From RGIG1902 sp034926865 (lineage in GTDB: Bacteria; Bacillota; Clostridia; Oscillospirales; Butyricicoccaceae): a stretch of 64,000 nt of DNA. The translations under genes were made by a program, and so were the position numbers. Below are positions 1-8,486 of this stretch, piece by piece; positions within the stretch are counted from its first letter, which is position 1, and every line of letters begins with the position of its first letter. Under the pieces are notes generated by a model, which was not told where the DNA came from, did no database searches, and saw nothing but the letters and a program-made list of their open reading frames with translations. The stretch lies in NCBI GenBank assembly GCA_034926865.1, contig JAYFQP010000004.1, positions 99,533 to 163,532 of the forward strand, read 5' to 3'.

Positions 1-105
1 GGCCCCGCGCTCTTTGAGCTGAAGGATAAAATCCTTGCTCTCCCCGGGCAATTTATTCATTTTCCAGTTGGCCGCAATGATGGTTTTCCTATATCTTCTG
101 TTCAT
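1..105 (-). CDS. tpiA: Triosephosphate isomerase, N-terminal part (runs off window)
   Basis: The first 35 codons are visible. The product begins MNRRYRKTIIAANWKMNK, which contains the AANWKMN signature of triosephosphate isomerase with its substrate-binding Asn and Lys. The enzyme interconverts dihydroxyacetone phosphate and glyceraldehyde 3-phosphate in cytosolic glycolysis. The ATG at 103-105 follows an AAGG-rich binding site and lies 14 bases downstream of the pgk stop, so the two are probably one glycolytic operon. The gene is cut only by the window edge; nothing in the visible part looks damaged. Confidence 0.93.
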   Translation of the reverse strand, partial: MNRRYRKTIIAANWKMNKLPGESKDFILQLKERGA

Positions 106-119
106 TTTAACCTTTTCCT

Positions 120-1310
120 TTATTTATCCAGGAGACATGCAATCCCAGGAAGAGGAACTCCCTCAAGAAACTGTATTGCAGCGCCTCCGCCTGTTGATAC
201 ATGAGTCACTTTATCATCAAGCCCCAGCTTTTCAATAGCTGCGGCAGAATCTCCTCCGCCTATTATTGAAACAGCGCCGCTTTCCGCCACAGCTCTCGCT
301 ATCCCCTCTGTTCCGGATGCGAAATTGGGCATTTCGAACACTCCCGCAGGGCCGTTCCACACAATCGTCTTTGCTTTACTGATTATCTCGCTATATATCT
401 TAACGGTCTTTGGGCCTATATCCATACCCATATAATTATCAGGGATATGGCCGGCCTCGACGACCTCAAAATTGCTGTCATTACTGAACCGATCGGCTAT
501 GACGGTATCAACCGGAAGATATATCTTCGTCCCTTTCGCTTCTGCGCTTTCTATAAGACGCCTTACAAGCTCAAGGCTCTTATCGTCGCAAATTGAGCTT
601 CCAATGGTTCCGCCATTGGCTTTAAAAAAAGTATAGGCCATTCCGCCAACAATTAGTATCGAATCGCATTTTCCAATAACGCTCCCTATCAGTCCAAGCT
701 TATCAGCTACCTTAGACCCTCCCATAATGGCAACAAAGGGATGCTCCGGGTTAATAATTGCGTTACCCATGACAGAAAGCTCTTTTTCCATAAGAAATCC
801 ACACACGGCGGGTATGTACTTCGCAACTCCCGTGATCGAGGCATGAGCGCGATGCGCGGCTCCAAATGCATCGTTCACATATATATCTGCTAAACCCGCC
901 AGCTTTCTGGCAAACTCAGGATCTCCTTCCTCCTCTCCCGGATCAAATCTAAGATTCTCGAGCATTACTATCTCTCCAGGCTTGATCTCTCGGGATAGGC
1001 GCTCCGCCTCCGGCCCCGTTATGTCAAAAGACATCTTGACTTCTCTTCCTAAAAGTCCTGCCAGATGATTAGCCACCGGCGTGAGGGTATATTTCATCTT
1101 CCTCTCGCCTTTGGGCCGCCCGAGATGTGAACATACAATAACTGCAGCTCCCTTATCTAAAAGATACTCAATGGTAGGAAGCGCTTCCCTTATACGCTTG
1201 TCGTCAGTTATGACGCCAAGACCGTCCTGAGGTACATTGAAATCGCAGCGCAAGAGGATTTTTTTACCTCTTACATCCACATCCCTGACAGATTTTTTAA
1301 GGTAGTCCAT
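120..1310 (-). CDS. pgk: Phosphoglycerate kinase
   Basis: A full-length 396-residue phosphoglycerate kinase, the usual length for bacteria. It transfers phosphate from 1,3-bisphosphoglycerate to ADP, the first ATP-yielding step of glycolysis. Visible signatures are the N-terminal substrate-binding segment LLRCDFNVP, the hinge motif GGSKVADK and the C-terminal nucleotide-binding glycine cluster GGGDSAAA. It is followed after 14 bases by tpiA, a common order in Firmicutes. A GAGAGAGAT binding site precedes the ATG. The product is certain; only the promoter is uncertain. Confidence 0.97.
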   Translation of the reverse strand: MDYLKKSVRDVDVRGKKILLRCDFNVPQDGLGVITDDKRIREALPTIEYLLDKGAAVIVCSHLGRPKGERKMKYTLTPVANHLAGLLGREVKMSFDITGPEAERLSREIKPGEIVMLENLRFDPGEEEGDPEFARKLAGLADIYVNDAFGAAHRAHASITGVAKYIPAVCGFLMEKELSVMGNAIINPEHPFVAIMGGSKVADKLGLIGSVIGKCDSILIVGGMAYTFFKANGGTIGSSICDDKSLELVRRLIESAEAKGTKIYLPVDTVIADRFSNDSNFEVVEAGHIPDNYMGMDIGPKTVKIYSEIISKAKTIVWNGPAGVFEMPNFASGTEGIARAVAESGAVSIIGGGDSAAAIEKLGLDDKVTHVSTGGGAAIQFLEGVPLPGIACLLDK

Positions 1311-1615
1311 CGGAAATCTCTCTCCCCATATTATATTGTTGTAGGTCCTGTGCCAAAAATCCTAATTTTTTACGGAACTCTGTTACGGGCAGTATTCCAA
1401 AACAGATTATTACACAAGCATCTTCATTATATATTAAAAAACGCACCTTTTCAAGGCAAATACAACCTAATTTGAGTACAAAATGCTTTTTTGCTCAAAT
1501 CCGTACGTCTTTATAAAATGCTTCTTTTATCCTCTGCCATCACATCTAAAGCATAAGCATTTAAGCGGCAAACTTACTTTGAAATATTTTTACAGGAATT
1601 ACGCTTGCCTCTATT
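1311..1615 (-). promoter_or_regulatory. Gene-free stretch with the pgk promoter
   Basis: About 300 bases between pgk and trmL. On the minus strand a TATAAT box at 1330-1335 has TTGGCA 15 bases upstream (1351-1356). The spacer is short and the box lies close to the pgk start, so the leader would be only about ten bases. Near 1473-1500 a 7-base inverted repeat (ATTTGAG and CTCAAAT) with a long loop is seen, without a good T-run. No reading frame here looks coding. Confidence 0.4.
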
Positions 1616-2098
1616 CTATAAGGTTAGATGCCCTTCTTCGCAAAGCCCCGGAAAATCAAGCTGCCTCAGCGCCTCATAAAGAACTACTGCTACAGAAGAT
1701 GAAAGGTTCAGCGAGCGAGCCTCCCTTACCATTGGTATACGAATACACATATCATAATTCTGTGCCAAAAGGCTTTCAGGCAACCCCTTTGTCTCTTTGC
1801 CGAACATTATGTAATCATCATCACGAAATTCGGCCTTTGTATGATTACGAGGGGACTTTGTGCTGGCGTAGTGTATCCTGGCTCCTTTATTGCGAGCCAT
1901 AAAGTCATCCAGATTTTCATATTCGGTTATATCCACAAGATACCAATAGTCAAGCCCGGCTCTTTTCAAATTTTTATCTGTTATTTCAAAACCATATGGC
2001 TTTATAAGATGAAGCCGGGTATGTGTTGCACCGCAGGTACGTGCAATGTTTCCCGTATTAAAATGTATTTCGGGCTCATGCAGAACTATATTGAGCAT
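1616..2098 (-). CDS. trmL: tRNA (cytidine/uridine-34-2'-O)-methyltransferase TrmL
   Basis: A 160-residue SpoU-superfamily methyltransferase of the YibK/TrmL type. It methylates the wobble ribose of certain leucine tRNAs with S-adenosylmethionine. The knotted SPOUT fold is shown by the opening HEPEIHFNTGNIARTC, the middle FGKETKGLPESLL and the C-terminal IPMVREARSLNLSSSVAVVLYE split into conserved blocks. Length and motifs match the single-domain bacterial form, with no extra RNA-binding domain. The ATG follows GGAGG at good spacing. It appears to be a single-gene unit. Confidence 0.93.
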   Translation of the reverse strand: MLNIVLHEPEIHFNTGNIARTCGATHTRLHLIKPYGFEITDKNLKRAGLDYWYLVDITEYENLDDFMARNKGARIHYASTKSPRNHTKAEFRDDDYIMFGKETKGLPESLLAQNYDMCIRIPMVREARSLNLSSSVAVVLYEALRQLDFPGLCEEGHLTL

Positions 2099-2331
2099 AT
2101 TGTGCCTCCATTTATTATTTCTCCGACAATATTATCCCAATATTTCTAACAAATCAAGCTAGTATTTTGCTCAAAATGTATATTTTTATAAATATTTTCT
2201 ATTAAAGCATAGAGCGTAACTTTTTTATCCAAATGCTATAACATTTTAACACATCAAAAGCTGCTCTTAACAATAGTAATATTATTTACATCAAAGCCAT
2301 ACGTCTCACGTATGATTTTAACCGAAAATGA

Positions 2332-2357
2332 AAAGGCTTGCCTTTCGGCAAGCCTTT
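2332..2357 (-). terminator. Rho-independent terminator after the micropeptide gene
   Basis: A perfect 11-base-pair stem (AAAGGCTTGCC and its complement) closes a TTTC loop. On the minus strand it is followed by a T-rich run. It ends the GNAT-micropeptide transcript just downstream of the micropeptide stop codon. Confidence 0.8.
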
Positions 2358-2361
2358 AAAA

Positions 2362-2496
2362 CTACTTATTTCTGATATATACAGCTATAAAAACCGCCGC
2401 CGCCAAGAACAAAACTATTCCCGCTATAAGTATTATCGGAAATGACCTCCCTACAAATATTGATGTGGGCCCATCTGCTCCCCCTATTATTCCCAT
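2362..2496 (-). CDS. 44-residue membrane micropeptide with decarboxylase beta-subunit signature
   Basis: A short frame encoding MGIIGGADGPTSIFV followed by one hydrophobic segment and ending YIRNK. The IGGADGPT signature is the conserved Na+-site region of the beta subunit of sodium-pumping decarboxylases (OadB/GcdB), yet there is no room for the rest of that 400-residue protein. I start it at the second ATG because AAAGGAAG sits just upstream; a start at 2511 would add five residues. It begins about 20 bases after the GNAT stop and ends at a strong terminator, so it is probably cotranscribed with it. Function unknown. Confidence 0.7.
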   Translation of the reverse strand: MGIIGGADGPTSIFVGRSFPIILIAGIVLFLAAAVFIAVYIRNK

Positions 2497-2516
2497 AAGT
2501 CTTCCTTTCATTTTGG

Positions 2517-2936
2517 TCATTCTTCTTTATAAATAATCTTTCTCATTCCGCATCCGCAGTTCTCATGAGGAATCAATTTAAACCCCATGTTCTCATAGAA
2601 TGACTCCTTGCCTTTTTCAGAGATAAGCTGTACACAAGTACGGCTGCCTGAAGGAGCGTGTCCATCAGCGTAATCAAGTATTTTTCTTACGATCTCGCAT
2701 CCTATGCCCCTGTGCTGATAATCAGGAGCTACAACTATATCTACAACAACACAATACAGGCCATCGCCAACCAATCTTCCCATCCCCACAACACGTTCGC
2801 TATCAACCGCAATTATGTCATACAAGCTATGCTGCAGAGCGGAAACGGCTTGTTCTTTAGAGAAATTGCTCCATCCAACGCTATGTCTAAGATTAAAATA
2901 ATCCTCATACTTTAGCACATTCTCTTTATAGATCAT
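2517..2936 (-). CDS. GNAT family N-acetyltransferase
   Basis: A 139-residue single-domain acetyltransferase of the GNAT fold. The acetyl-CoA pyrophosphate-binding loop is visible as QHRGIGCEIVRKIL, preceded by the beta-strand VVDIVVAPDY and followed by the typical FYENMGFKL near the C-terminus. The substrate cannot be read from the sequence. The ATG is preceded by CAAGGAG. The stop codon lies 5 bases from the longest possible start of the micropeptide gene, so the two form a small unit. Confidence 0.88.
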   Translation of the reverse strand: MIYKENVLKYEDYFNLRHSVGWSNFSKEQAVSALQHSLYDIIAVDSERVVGMGRLVGDGLYCVVVDIVVAPDYQHRGIGCEIVRKILDYADGHAPSGSRTCVQLISEKGKESFYENMGFKLIPHENCGCGMRKIIYKEE

Positions 2937-3017
2937 ATTTCTCCTTGGTCAACAAGATAACATTATCCTGCTCATATGAACGATGCCCATATCAGGATGG
3001 CCTTTTATTACCTATAA

Positions 3018-3075
3018 CTACTGATTCTTGCCGCAGCACTTCTTATATTTAAGCCCGCTTCCGCAGGGGCAGGGG
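3018..3075 (-). repeat. Second copy of the secA 3' end (58 bp exact repeat)
   Basis: This 58-base block is identical to 3221-3278, the last codons of secA including the TAG stop. It encodes the zinc-binding tail CGSGLKYKKCCGKNQ a second time, 203 bases downstream of the real end. In that frame a TAG stop precedes it, so it is not translated as a continuation. It is best seen as a non-coding duplicated fragment. Confidence 0.9.
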
Positions 3076-3220
3076 CTTCTCCCCTAAAACTCTTCGACTT
3101 TTAGGGGCCCCCTTTTATTTTATAGCTCGGCCCGGCAAATCCGGGCCTGCGCATTCGCCGCACTTGCGGCGGGCGGCAAACGCCGCCCATGCCCCCTGCC
3201 GCGTTTATATTTTATTCTCC
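3076..3220. repeat. Hairpin-rich insert between the two secA tails
   Basis: About 145 bases with four strong inverted repeats in a row: CCCCTAAAA/TTTTAGGGG at 3081-3107, GGCCCGG/CCGGGCC at 3129-3147, CGCCGCA/TGCGGCG at 3156-3171 and GGGCGGC/GCCGCCC at 3171-3188. It is much more GC-rich than its surroundings. It may be a small mobile or REP-like element, and it could also act as a transcription terminator for secA. Confidence 0.6.
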
Positions 3221-5959
3221 CTACTGATTCTTGCCGCAGCACTTCTTATATTTAAGCCCGCTTCCGCAGGGGCAGGGGTCATTGCGTCCGACTTTTTTGC
3301 CCTTTTGTATCGGCTTTTTTGCTATTGTGCCATCGCCTGCTCCAGCAGCAGAGGTCTCTTTTGCCACTCTCTCACGCTGCGGCTCAGCTCCCTTGATCTT
3401 AGCAATAAATATGAGCTTTGCCGTGCGGCTGCGTATCTGAGCGATCATCTCGTCAAACATATCCATGCCCTGCCGCTTATACTCGTCAATCGGGTTAACT
3501 TGAGCGTATGCGTTAAGTCCGATACCCTTTCTAAGCTCCTGCATGGCATCTATGTGATCCATCCAAAGCTGATCGACCGTCTTGAGCAGCACAACTCTCT
3601 CAAGCTCTCTCATAATATCGCTGCCGATATCTTTTTCCTTATACTCGTAATAATCAAGCGCCTTGGTTGTCATCAGATCAATAAGATCGGCTACAGTCAT
3701 TGAAGCAAGCTTCTCTGCGCTTATAACAACCTGCCCCTGGAAAATGAACAGCCCCGTAAAGGTCTTGATCACCTGTAAGGCCTGCTCCTTTGTAAGCGCG
3801 GCACCGCCTTGGGTTATCTCGGTTACTGCCTGTGAGACATACTCCCGTATCATGCTCTGTATCTGAGGCTTAAGCTCCGCTCCGTCAAGAACATCGGAGC
3901 GTTGCTTGTATATAAGCTCCCTCTGATAGTTCATTACGTTATCATATTCGAGGACATTCTTTCTGGACTGGAAGTTGCGTCCCTCGACTTTCTTCTGGGC
4001 ATTTTCAATAGCCCCGGAAAGCACCTTGTGCTCTATCGGCATATCCTCCTCGACACCAAGGGTATCCATCATTCCCATGATGCGCTCAGAGCCGAACAGA
4101 CGCATAAGATCGTCCTCCAGCGAAAGATAGAACGTGCTTTCGCCGGGGTCTCCCTGGCGGCCCGAACGTCCGCGCAGCTGGTTATCAATACGGCGGCTTT
4201 CATGTCGCTCTGTGCCTATTATGCAGAGTCCCCCCGCCTTCTTGACGAGTTCTCCGTCCTTCTCGCAAGTGTCCTTATGCTCCAGAAGCTTCTGTCGGAA
4301 CAGCTCTCTGGCCTCCAGAATCACAGGGTCGCTTGTTTCGTTATAGCCAGCTGCCTCATTAATCACCTCATCATCATAGCCAGCCTTGGAAAGGTCAGCC
4401 TTTGCCATGAACTCAGAGTTGCCTCCCAGCATGATATCTGTTCCGCGTCCGGCCATATTTGTGGCAATAGTAACGGTATAGGGTTTACCGGCCTGTGCGA
4501 CAATTGCAGCCTCTTTCTCATGGTGCTTTGCATTGAGCACCTGATGCGGCACACCTTCACGCTTCAAAAGGGAGGAAAGATGTTCGCTCTTTTCAATGGA
4601 CACTGTGCCTACAAGAACCGGCTGCCCTTTTTCGTGACATTCCTTTATTTTGCGTATAACTGCTGAAAACTTGCCGTTTTCGGTCTTAAAGACCATATCC
4701 GGGTTATCAGCGCGTATCATCGGCTTGTTTGTGGGAATCTCTATAACATCGAGGTTATATATGTGCCTGAACTCGTCTTCCTCGGTCAGCGCTGTACCGG
4801 TCATGCCCGAGAGCTTGCTGTAAAGCCTGAAGTAATTCTGAAAGGTTATCGTTGCCAGCGTCTTGCTCTCGCGGAGGACATTGACATTCTCCTTTGCCTC
4901 AATAGCCTGATGCAAGCCTTCAGAATAACGGCGGCCAAACATAAGCCTGCCTGTGAACTCATCGACGATAATTATCTCGCCGTCTTTTATAACATAATCT
5001 ATATCCTTCTGCATGCATCCGTTGGCCTTAATGGCCTGGTTGATATGGTGCATGAGCGTGGAATTTTCAGGGTCCATAAGGTTTTCGATTTTAAAGTAAG
5101 CCTCTGCCTTGGTAACTCCTCGCGGGGTGATGGTGGCTGTATGACGCTTCTCGTCGATAATATAATCTGCCTCGATATCGTCTTGGCTTTCTTTATCGTC
5201 TACCTCAACAACCTTGATGCTCTTAAGCGTCCTTGCGAAGTCATTTGCCAGGCGGTAAAGGTCGGTGCTCTTGTCGCCTTGACCGGAAATGATAAGCGGG
5301 GTTCTGGCCTCGTCTATCAATATCGAGTCGACCTCGTCAACAATGGCGAAAGCATGCCCGCGCTGGACCTGCTCTTCCTTATATATAGCCATGTTATCAC
5401 GCAGATAATCAAAGCCTATTTCATTATTAGTTCCATAGGTTATATCACAGGCATAGGCCGCCTTGCGCTCACCCTGGGTAAGACCGTGGACAAGCACTCC
5501 GCAGCTCATACCCATAAAGCGATAGACCTTGCCCATAAGCTCGCCTTGATATTTTGCCAGATAATCGTTTACAGTGACTATATTAACGCCTTTTTCTTCG
5601 AGTGCGTTTAGATATGCCGGAAGAGTAGCCGTAATCGTCTTGCCTTCGCCTGTCTTCATTTCAGCAATACGCCCCTGATGAAGAACTACGCCGCCTATCA
5701 ACTGAACATTAAATGGATACTGGCCCAAAACCCTCCAGCAGGCCTCACGTATAGCCGCAAAGGCCTCTGGGAGAATATCGTCCAGCGTTTCCCCGGCTTT
5801 CAGCCTTGCCTTGAGGCGTGGAGTCTCGGCTTGAAGCTCCTTGTCACTCATGGCCCTATATTTTTCGCTCATACTTTCAATACTATCAACGATAGGTTTT
5901 AATTTTTTTATCTCGCGTTTGGATGTATCTCCGAACAGTGTTTTCAAGAATCCCGCCAT
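3221..5959 (-). CDS. secA: Preprotein translocase ATPase SecA
   Basis: A 912-residue SecA, the motor that drives preproteins through the SecYEG channel at the cytoplasmic membrane. The start MAGFLKTLFG at 5959 is chosen because AAAGGAG precedes it; the longer open frame upstream lacks family similarity. Visible are Walker A MKTGEGKT, the DEAD-like DEVDSILIDEA, the helicase motif TNMAGRGTDI, the arginine-rich QLRGRSGRQGD and the C-terminal zinc motif CPCGSGLKYKKCCG. The gene is intact. Its last 58 bases are repeated downstream. It is divergent from prfB, whereas in many Firmicutes the two run in the same direction. Confidence 0.97.
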   Translation of the reverse strand: MAGFLKTLFGDTSKREIKKLKPIVDSIESMSEKYRAMSDKELQAETPRLKARLKAGETLDDILPEAFAAIREACWRVLGQYPFNVQLIGGVVLHQGRIAEMKTGEGKTITATLPAYLNALEEKGVNIVTVNDYLAKYQGELMGKVYRFMGMSCGVLVHGLTQGERKAAYACDITYGTNNEIGFDYLRDNMAIYKEEQVQRGHAFAIVDEVDSILIDEARTPLIISGQGDKSTDLYRLANDFARTLKSIKVVEVDDKESQDDIEADYIIDEKRHTATITPRGVTKAEAYFKIENLMDPENSTLMHHINQAIKANGCMQKDIDYVIKDGEIIIVDEFTGRLMFGRRYSEGLHQAIEAKENVNVLRESKTLATITFQNYFRLYSKLSGMTGTALTEEDEFRHIYNLDVIEIPTNKPMIRADNPDMVFKTENGKFSAVIRKIKECHEKGQPVLVGTVSIEKSEHLSSLLKREGVPHQVLNAKHHEKEAAIVAQAGKPYTVTIATNMAGRGTDIMLGGNSEFMAKADLSKAGYDDEVINEAAGYNETSDPVILEARELFRQKLLEHKDTCEKDGELVKKAGGLCIIGTERHESRRIDNQLRGRSGRQGDPGESTFYLSLEDDLMRLFGSERIMGMMDTLGVEEDMPIEHKVLSGAIENAQKKVEGRNFQSRKNVLEYDNVMNYQRELIYKQRSDVLDGAELKPQIQSMIREYVSQAVTEITQGGAALTKEQALQVIKTFTGLFIFQGQVVISAEKLASMTVADLIDLMTTKALDYYEYKEKDIGSDIMRELERVVLLKTVDQLWMDHIDAMQELRKGIGLNAYAQVNPIDEYKRQGMDMFDEMIAQIRSRTAKLIFIAKIKGAEPQRERVAKETSAAGAGDGTIAKKPIQKGKKVGRNDPCPCGSGLKYKKCCGKNQ

Positions 5960-6064
5960 TTTATTTAGTAAACTCCTTTGGATATGAATATAACTTAACA
6001 GACTACACTTTATACCATATGCTTTGAAAAAACAAGGACTTTTTGATGAATTCGCATTTCCTGC

Positions 6065-6093
6065 TTTACACTTTAGAGTGATTTCAGTATAAT
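6065..6093 (+). promoter_or_regulatory. Promoter of prfB
   Basis: TTTACA at 6065-6070 and TATAAT at 6088-6093 with a 17-base spacer form a near-consensus vegetative promoter, about 38 bases upstream of the prfB start. Confidence 0.75.
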
Positions 6094-6131
6094 ATTGTAC
6101 GTGTAAATATAATTGGAGAGAGAGTAAATAT

Positions 6132-7256
6132 ATGATACAGTACGATGAAATTAGATACAGCCTAACCGGCCTCAAATCTCAGCTTGACGGCCTTCGCGTA
6201 TCACTTGCCCTCGACGATGCAGAAAATCAGATCGCCGAGCTTCAGCATAAAGCGCAGGCTTCGGGCTTCTGGGATAATCCTGAGGAAAGCCAGCGCATCT
6301 TGCAGACTATAAAACAGCTTCAGGACAAAACAGCCAAATATAACTCCCTTGCCGCCCTCTATGAAGATACACTGACGCTTATAGAAATGGCTGATGAAGC
6401 CGGCGATGAGACACTTCTCCCAGAGATCACAAGAGATTATAAGGCGTTTTGTGAAGGGCTTGAGACTCAACTGCTCGACACCCTCCTCTCCGGCGAATAT
6501 GACGCAAACAACGCCATGATGTCGTTCCACGCCGGAGCCGGCGGCACCGAGGCGCAGGACTGGACACAGATGCTTTTCAGGATGTATACACACTGGGCTG
6601 ACTCAAAGGGCTTCAAGTGGAAAATCCTTGATTATATCGATGGTGAAGATGCCGGTTTAAAGAGTGCCGACCTTCTCATAGAGGGGCGCAATGTTTTTGG
6701 ATACCTTAAAAGCGAGGCTGGGGTACACAGGCTCGTAAGGGTTTCACCCTTCGATTCCTCCGGCAGGAGGCATACAAGCTTTGCCGCCATCGAGGTAATG
6801 CCGGAAATGACAGATGATATGTCGATAGAAATAAATCCCGATGATCTTAAGGTGGATACCTACCGCTCCGGCGGAGCAGGCGGCCAGCACGTTAACAAAA
6901 CCGAATCTGCAATACGCATAACGCATATCCCATCTGGTGTAGTGGTCGCATGTCAGAACGAGCGCTCTCAGCATCAGAACCGTGAAGTGGCAATGCGTAT
7001 GCTTAAATCTAAGCTTGTGGAAATCAAAGAAAGAGAACACCTCGACAAGATCGATGACATCAAGGGTGAACAGAAGAAAATAGAATGGGGCAGCCAGATA
7101 CGCTCTTATGTATTCATGCCTTATACCCTCGTCAAAGATCACCGCACGGGCTGTGAAAACGGCAATATCCAGGCAGTTATGGACGGCGATATCGACTCTT
7201 TTATAAATGCCTACTTAACAGCCTCGGCCACAGGAAAATGGGAAAAGCAGCAATAA
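6132..7256 (+). CDS. prfB: Peptide chain release factor 2, without programmed frameshift
   Basis: A 374-residue class-I release factor that recognises UGA and UAA and hydrolyses peptidyl-tRNA. The codon-recognition motif SPF (RVSPFDSSG) identifies RF2 rather than RF1, and GGAGGQHVNKTESA carries the catalytic GGQ. The gene is open from the ATG at 6132, behind GGAGAGAG, to the end. Around codons 22-32 (RVSLALDDAENQ), where most bacteria have CTTTGA and a +1 frameshift, the frame simply continues. RF2 levels are therefore not self-regulated by frameshifting here. It ends before a strong terminator. Confidence 0.97.
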   Translation: MIQYDEIRYSLTGLKSQLDGLRVSLALDDAENQIAELQHKAQASGFWDNPEESQRILQTIKQLQDKTAKYNSLAALYEDTLTLIEMADEAGDETLLPEITRDYKAFCEGLETQLLDTLLSGEYDANNAMMSFHAGAGGTEAQDWTQMLFRMYTHWADSKGFKWKILDYIDGEDAGLKSADLLIEGRNVFGYLKSEAGVHRLVRVSPFDSSGRRHTSFAAIEVMPEMTDDMSIEINPDDLKVDTYRSGGAGGQHVNKTESAIRITHIPSGVVVACQNERSQHQNREVAMRMLKSKLVEIKEREHLDKIDDIKGEQKKIEWGSQIRSYVFMPYTLVKDHRTGCENGNIQAVMDGDIDSFINAYLTASATGKWEKQQ

Positions 7257-7267
7257 GAATAAATTCT

Positions 7268-7296
7268 ATGCCTCCGCTTCGGCGGAGGCATTTTTT
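7268..7296 (+). terminator. prfB terminator
   Basis: A 10-base-pair stem (ATGCCTCCGC and complement) with a TTCG tetraloop at 7278-7281, followed by six T. It starts 12 bases after the prfB stop. Confidence 0.92.
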
Positions 7297-7553
7297 ATCC
7301 GTTTTACGTAAGTGGCAATATTTGTCATTTTCTATACTCTATGCTCAGTATCTTCTGCCACATAGTAAATTATCCAGAAAACACTGTTGATTTTTGTGCA
7401 ATATACTTGACAAATAAATAACAAGGCCTATGCTATAATTAAGTTTATATTTCTGCCCCTCTCTAAAGGAGAGTATTATATATAATAATAAAATTTTTTG
7501 ACAAGTATGACAGCCTTTTATTCTTTTTTTAAAAAGAGGAAATAGTATAGCAA

Positions 7554-8045
7554 ATGAGCAAGTGGATTAAACTTAAATATATACCACTTATCCTCGTGAT
7601 AATTTCAGCAATTATATTATTAGCAATATCAATTCTTGGCCGTACCCCCGAACTCAAGGCCCTTGATGAAATAGGGGCGAATCTTGTCAGGTCATTTTCC
7701 ATTGCCGAATCCATCGATACCCACGGGGGATTATTAAATGACGGTAAAGAATTTATCAAATATGAGGGCTTTGACAAAAGCGAAATTCTCCGGGCGGTAT
7801 CGACAAAAGGATGGCATAGTCTGCCAATACCTGATACCGTGTCATGTATTCTGTACGGAGGTGAGCTTCATGCCCGGTATACGGATCGTATACCGGAAGT
7901 GAAGTCAGGATACTGGTATTTTAAGGATCGGCAGAATAACATGGGAGATATTTCAGTTATTTTCACACGTCCGTCGGCTAATTTTACCGTGGCTGTATAC
8001 GACTCAGCGCATAATTCTCTTTACTATTTTCGATATGATTCTTAA
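7554..8045 (+). CDS. Hypothetical membrane-anchored protein
   Basis: A 163-residue protein of unknown function. Residues 9-28 form one hydrophobic segment (IPLILVIISAIILLAISILG), so the remaining part probably lies outside the membrane. The body contains no cysteine-rich or catalytic motif I recognise. An AGAGGAAATAG box precedes the ATG at moderate distance. Upstream, TTGACA at 7407 and TATAAT at 7434 are 21 bases apart, too far for a standard promoter; TATGCT at 7429 gives a 16-base spacer. It stands alone between two terminators, on the opposite strand to the spoVA genes. Confidence 0.7.
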   Translation: MSKWIKLKYIPLILVIISAIILLAISILGRTPELKALDEIGANLVRSFSIAESIDTHGGLLNDGKEFIKYEGFDKSEILRAVSTKGWHSLPIPDTVSCILYGGELHARYTDRIPEVKSGYWYFKDRQNNMGDISVIFTRPSANFTVAVYDSAHNSLYYFRYDS

Positions 8046-8087
8046 CTTTTATTGAAAGGATTTAGGGTTTTATAGCGCTTACCCAGT

Positions 8088-8115
8088 AATCGGCCGCCCC
8101 TTTGGGCGGCCGATT
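8088..8115. terminator. Bidirectional terminator
   Basis: A 12-base-pair GC-rich stem (AATCGGCCGCCC and complement) with loop CTTT at 8100-8103, followed by T runs on both strands. It separates the converging hypothetical gene and spoVAE. Confidence 0.9.
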
Positions 8116-8129
8116 TTATGATATATCAA

Positions 8130-8486
8130 TTACTTCTTGCTTTTCGATTTGAAGAACAGCGCGGCGAGAAAAGAGAAGAACACTGCAGCCGAAATCCCTC
8201 CGGCGGTGGCAATAAGCCCACCTGCCAAAGCGCCGACTATGCCGTACTGCTCAACTGCCTTTTCGACTCCCTTTGCCATAGCATACCCAAAGCCGAGCAG
8301 AGGAGTTGTAGCTCCTGCCCCGCCCCATTTGACTATAGGCTCGTAGATGCCGACAGCCGTTAGAATTACGCCAAGCACCACATATGAAGTTAGTATCCTT
8401 GCGGGAGTTAATCGGGTTCTGTCAATAAGAATCTGTGATATGGCGCAAATTATCCCGCCGCATAAAAACGCATTTAAATAATCCAT
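8130..8486 (-). CDS. spoVAE: Stage V sporulation protein AE (SpoVAE/SpoVAEb)
   Basis: A 118-residue, strongly hydrophobic protein matching the SpoVAEb family. SpoVA proteins form the inner-membrane channel that moves Ca-dipicolinate into and out of the spore. The conserved segment GGAGATTPLLGFGYAMAKGV is clear. I start at MDYLNAFLCG because GGAGGTG lies at ideal spacing and because the A of this ATG is the last base of the spoVAD stop (TAATG), a typical coupled junction. A longer frame upstream is only overlap with spoVAD. It ends before the terminator at 8088. Confidence 0.93.
   Translation of the reverse strand: MDYLNAFLCGGIICAISQILIDRTRLTPARILTSYVVLGVILTAVGIYEPIVKWGGAGATTPLLGFGYAMAKGVEKAVEQYGIVGALAGGLIATAGGISAAVFFSFLAALFFKSKSKK

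Noticed and set aside
1483..2149. Two plus-strand frames over trmL
   Set aside because: Shadows of trmL without binding sites.
3902..5611. Long plus-strand frames opposite secA (254 and 282 residues)
   Set aside because: They are antisense shadows of a strongly conserved gene and have no binding site or motif.
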